Both the position numbers and the translations under genes were made by a program. From Williamsia sp. 1135 (GTDB lineage: Bacteria > Actinomycetota > Actinomycetes > Mycobacteriales > Mycobacteriaceae), in the NCBI RefSeq assembly GCF_002095395.1, contig NZ_MJEI01000079.1, forward strand, positions 1-64,000: a stretch of DNA of 64,000 nucleotides, given 5' to 3'. The notes beneath the pieces were generated by a model. That model saw nothing but the letters and a program-made list of their open reading frames with translations. It had not been told where the DNA came from and made no database searches. This document shows positions 62,358 to 64,000 of this stretch, one piece after another. Numbering within the stretch: position 1 is the first letter of the stretch; each line of letters starts with the position of its first letter.

Positions 62358-64000
62358 TTGGCCGTAGTTGACGACCGTGGGCATGCCGAGGCTCGAGAGC
62401 AGGCTCCCCCGAGCGAGGATTTCGGTCGTCAGCCTCCTCAAGACATGGCCGCAGAGCAATCCGTCCTCGGCGGCATGATGCTGTCGAAGGACGCGATCGC
62501 CGACGTTCTCGAGAAACTCCGCCCCGGCGACTTCTACCGTCCCGCGCATCAGGCCGTGTACGACGCGATCCTCGACCTGTACGCCAAGGGTGAGCCCGCC
62601 GACGCCGTCACCGTGGCAGGTCAACTGGACCGTGCGGGGGAGCTGCGCCGCATCGGTGGTGCCCCATATCTGCACACTCTCATCTCGACGGTTCCGACAG
62701 CCGCCAACGCCGGCTACTACGCGGAAATCGTCGCGGAGAAGGCCATCCTGCGTCGTCTGGTCGAAGCCGGCACCCGCATCGTTCAGTTCGGCTACGCCGG
62801 AGCCGACGGTCAAGACGTCGCAGAGGTCGTCGACCGTGCACAGGCCGAGGTCTACGAGGTCACCGAACGCCGGACCGCAGAAGACTATGTGGCCCTTGAA
62901 GAGCTGCTGCAGCCGACGATGGACGAGATCGACTCCATCGCGTCGCGTGGCGGTCTGTCGCTCGGTGTGCCAACGGGTTTCCACGATCTCGACGAACTCA
63001 CCAACGGTCTGCACGCAGGTCAGATGATCATCGTGGCTGCGCGGCCTGGTGTCGGAAAAGCCCTGGCGCTCGACACACCGCTGGCCACGCCTTCGGGATG
63101 GACCACCATGGGGCAGGTGCAGGTCGGCGATCACCTGATCGGCGCCGACGGCAAGCCCACACGCGTCGTTGCTGCTACCGAGGTGATGGCTGGTCGGCCT
63201 TGCTATGAGGTCGAGTTCTCTGATGGTTCAGTGATCGTCGCCGATGAGCAGCACCAGTGGTTGGTGGATTCAACGGTGTCGACCACCGCCGAGATCGCAG
63301 CGGCGTTGGCCGCAGGCCAAGCACCGACCGTCGCCAACGTCGATCCGGTGGAGCTGCCCTTCGCCCACTTGGATGTCGACGCCTACGCGGTAGGCGCTTG
63401 GGTCGGTTCGCGCGGAACCCTGGAGTTCGCGGCGCCGGATGTTGCCATGCGTGTCGACGGCGTCGCCGCCGAGGATTCTCTCAACGCGCTTGATATCGAT
63501 CATCTTTCGGCCGACTACCTGCGGGGGTCAGCAGCGCAACGTCGGGATTTGTTGGCCGGTCTGCTAGATGTTGCCGGTGAGGTCGCCGAATCGGGCGCAG
63601 TCGAGTTCCGGGGGCCTGCCGCCTTGGCGATGCAGGTTCGCGACCTCGTGTCGGGCCTGGGCTATTCCGTCGACATGCGGTCTGAGGCGGCGTCAGTCAC
63701 TTTTGAAACCGACGACAAGGTCTTCTTTGCCGCGCAGAAAGCGTTGCTACACAAAGAACTTTTAAGAAGTATTCGGCGTGCTCGAACGATCGTCGACGTA
63801 CGCCCCATCGCCAGCGTCCCCGTGCGGTGCGTCCAGGTCGACAACGTCGACCACATGTATCTCGCCGGTGAGTCGATGATCCCGACCCACAACTCCACGC
63901 TCGCCATGGACTTCTTGCGCTCATGCTCGATCAAGCACCATATGACCAGCGCCATGTTCTCCTTGGAAATGAGCAAAACCGAGATCGTGATGCGATTGCT
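62358..64000 (+). CDS. dnaB: replicative DNA helicase DnaB with intein, partial (C-terminus beyond the right edge)
   Basis: A TTG at 62358 (GAGAAGGGG upstream) starts a DnaB that matches the mycobacterial protein: QDMAAEQSVLGGMMLSKDAI (N-terminal domain), FYRPAHQAVYDAILDLYAKG, LISTVPTAANAGYYAEIV, then the RecA-like domain beginning GVPTGFHDLDELTNGLHAGQ. The P-loop RPGVGK ends at K234 and is interrupted by an in-frame 278-residue intein; the host sequence resumes as STLAMDFLRSCSIKHH, then SLEMSKTEIVMRL at the edge. After splicing, DnaB would be a normal hexameric helicase unwinding DNA at replication forks. Confidence 0.97.
   Translation, partial: MAVVDDRGHAEAREQAPPSEDFGRQPPQDMAAEQSVLGGMMLSKDAIADVLEKLRPGDFYRPAHQAVYDAILDLYAKGEPADAVTVAGQLDRAGELRRIGGAPYLHTLISTVPTAANAGYYAEIVAEKAILRRLVEAGTRIVQFGYAGADGQDVAEVVDRAQAEVYEVTERRTAEDYVALEELLQPTMDEIDSIASRGGLSLGVPTGFHDLDELTNGLHAGQMIIVAARPGVGKALALDTPLATPSGWTTMGQVQVGDHLIGADGKPTRVVAATEVMAGRPCYEVEFSDGSVIVADEQHQWLVDSTVSTTAEIAAALAAGQAPTVANVDPVELPFAHLDVDAYAVGAWVGSRGTLEFAAPDVAMRVDGVAAEDSLNALDIDHLSADYLRGSAAQRRDLLAGLLDVAGEVAESGAVEFRGPAALAMQVRDLVSGLGYSVDMRSEAASVTFETDDKVFFAAQKALLHKELLRSIRRARTIVDVRPIASVPVRCVQVDNVDHMYLAGESMIPTHNSTLAMDFLRSCSIKHHMTSAMFSLEMSKTEIVMRL
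63060..63893 (+). other. class-3-type intein with degenerate LAGLIDADG endonuclease, inserted in the DnaB P-loop
   Basis: This is an in-frame 834-nt (278-aa) insert between K234 and the Ser of the Walker A motif. It begins with Ala (ALALDTPLATPSGW), not Cys or Ser, and ends MIPTHN before Ser+1. It carries the Trp-Cys-Thr set of class 3 inteins: W67 (next to H65 in block B), C257 in block F (VRCVQVDNVDHMYLAG) and T276 just before the terminal His-Asn. The middle holds two LAGLIDADG-like stretches that have lost their catalytic acidic residues: VGAWVGSRG (residues 111-119, S117) and LLAGLLDVAGE (residues 164-174, A172). Splicing is probably active; homing is probably not. Confidence 0.88.

Noticed and set aside
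62106-63134. Leftward frame of 342 codons across the start of dnaB
   Set aside because: It is antisense to dnaB, which matches the family residue by residue, and it runs through the intergenic region.
1-64000. CRISPR arrays, tRNA or rRNA genes, insertion sequences, prophage
   Set aside because: I saw no regularly spaced repeats, no tRNA-like cloverleaf or rRNA sequence, no transposase and no phage genes. The DUF222/HNH gene and the intein are the only mobile-type signals.

Overview
The window is high-GC actinobacterial DNA. Its right part, from about 45.3 kb to the end, keeps the gene order known from mycobacteria: ino1, a PadR regulator, a DUF5318 protein, the penicillin-binding protein PonA1, a GT87-type transferase, then rpsF-ssb-rpsR-rplI and dnaB (the Rv0046c to Rv0058 neighbourhood of M. 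tuberculosis). With a 13E12-type (DUF222/HNH) gene, F420-type oxidoreductases, a mycofactocin-type SDR and many acyl-CoA enzymes, this points to the Mycobacteriales, most likely Gordonia or a close relative. The genus is an inference.

Layout. 0-5.4 kb: a 13E12 HNH gene cut by the left edge, a GAP-family membrane protein, a SulP anion transporter, and two proteins with GAF/ANTAR or ANTAR-like domains. 5.4-8.2 kb: a leftward operon of an acyl-CoA synthetase and two histidine phosphatases. 8.4-14.8 kb: a rightward operon with E1 alpha, E1 beta and E2 of a 2-oxoacid (acetoin-type) dehydrogenase, a DUF35 protein, a thiolase-like protein and an acyl-CoA dehydrogenase. 14.8-19 kb: a leftward operon with a second acyl-CoA dehydrogenase, a pyruvate-phosphate-dikinase-like protein with a degenerate nucleotide-binding half, and a 208-aa unknown. 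19.2-29 kb: an aldehyde dehydrogenase, a SnoaL-like protein, a VOC protein, a sugar-type ABC importer, a TIM-barrel isomerase-like protein, an F420-type oxidoreductase and a zinc alcohol dehydrogenase. 29-33.7 kb: a tightly overlapped leftward operon (stand-alone phospho-histidine swivel protein, luciferase-like oxidoreductase, zinc alcohol dehydrogenase, SDR). 33.9-38.2 kb: pyruvate carboxylase and a mycofactocin-type SDR. 38.2-43 kb: a leftward beta-oxidation operon (CoA ligase, enoyl-CoA hydratase, two acyl-CoA dehydrogenases), facing a FadR-type GntR regulator.

Read together, 6-44 kb looks like one catabolic locus: import, alcohol and aldehyde oxidation, CoA activation, beta-oxidation, and pyruvate/PEP/oxaloacetate handling. 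A shared ATGTACA element lies in four of its divergent promoter regions and may be the operator of the GntR protein. The substrate cannot be read from the sequence.

The main oddities are: two PEP-utiliser-type proteins that appear to lack a working ATP-grasp; an in-frame 278-residue class-3-type intein in the dnaB P-loop, with a homing endonuclease that looks dead; two genes each broken by a one-base frameshift; an E2 with two subunit-binding domains; a thiolase-like protein with Glu where thiolases have His; and DnaA-box-like sites upstream of dnaB.
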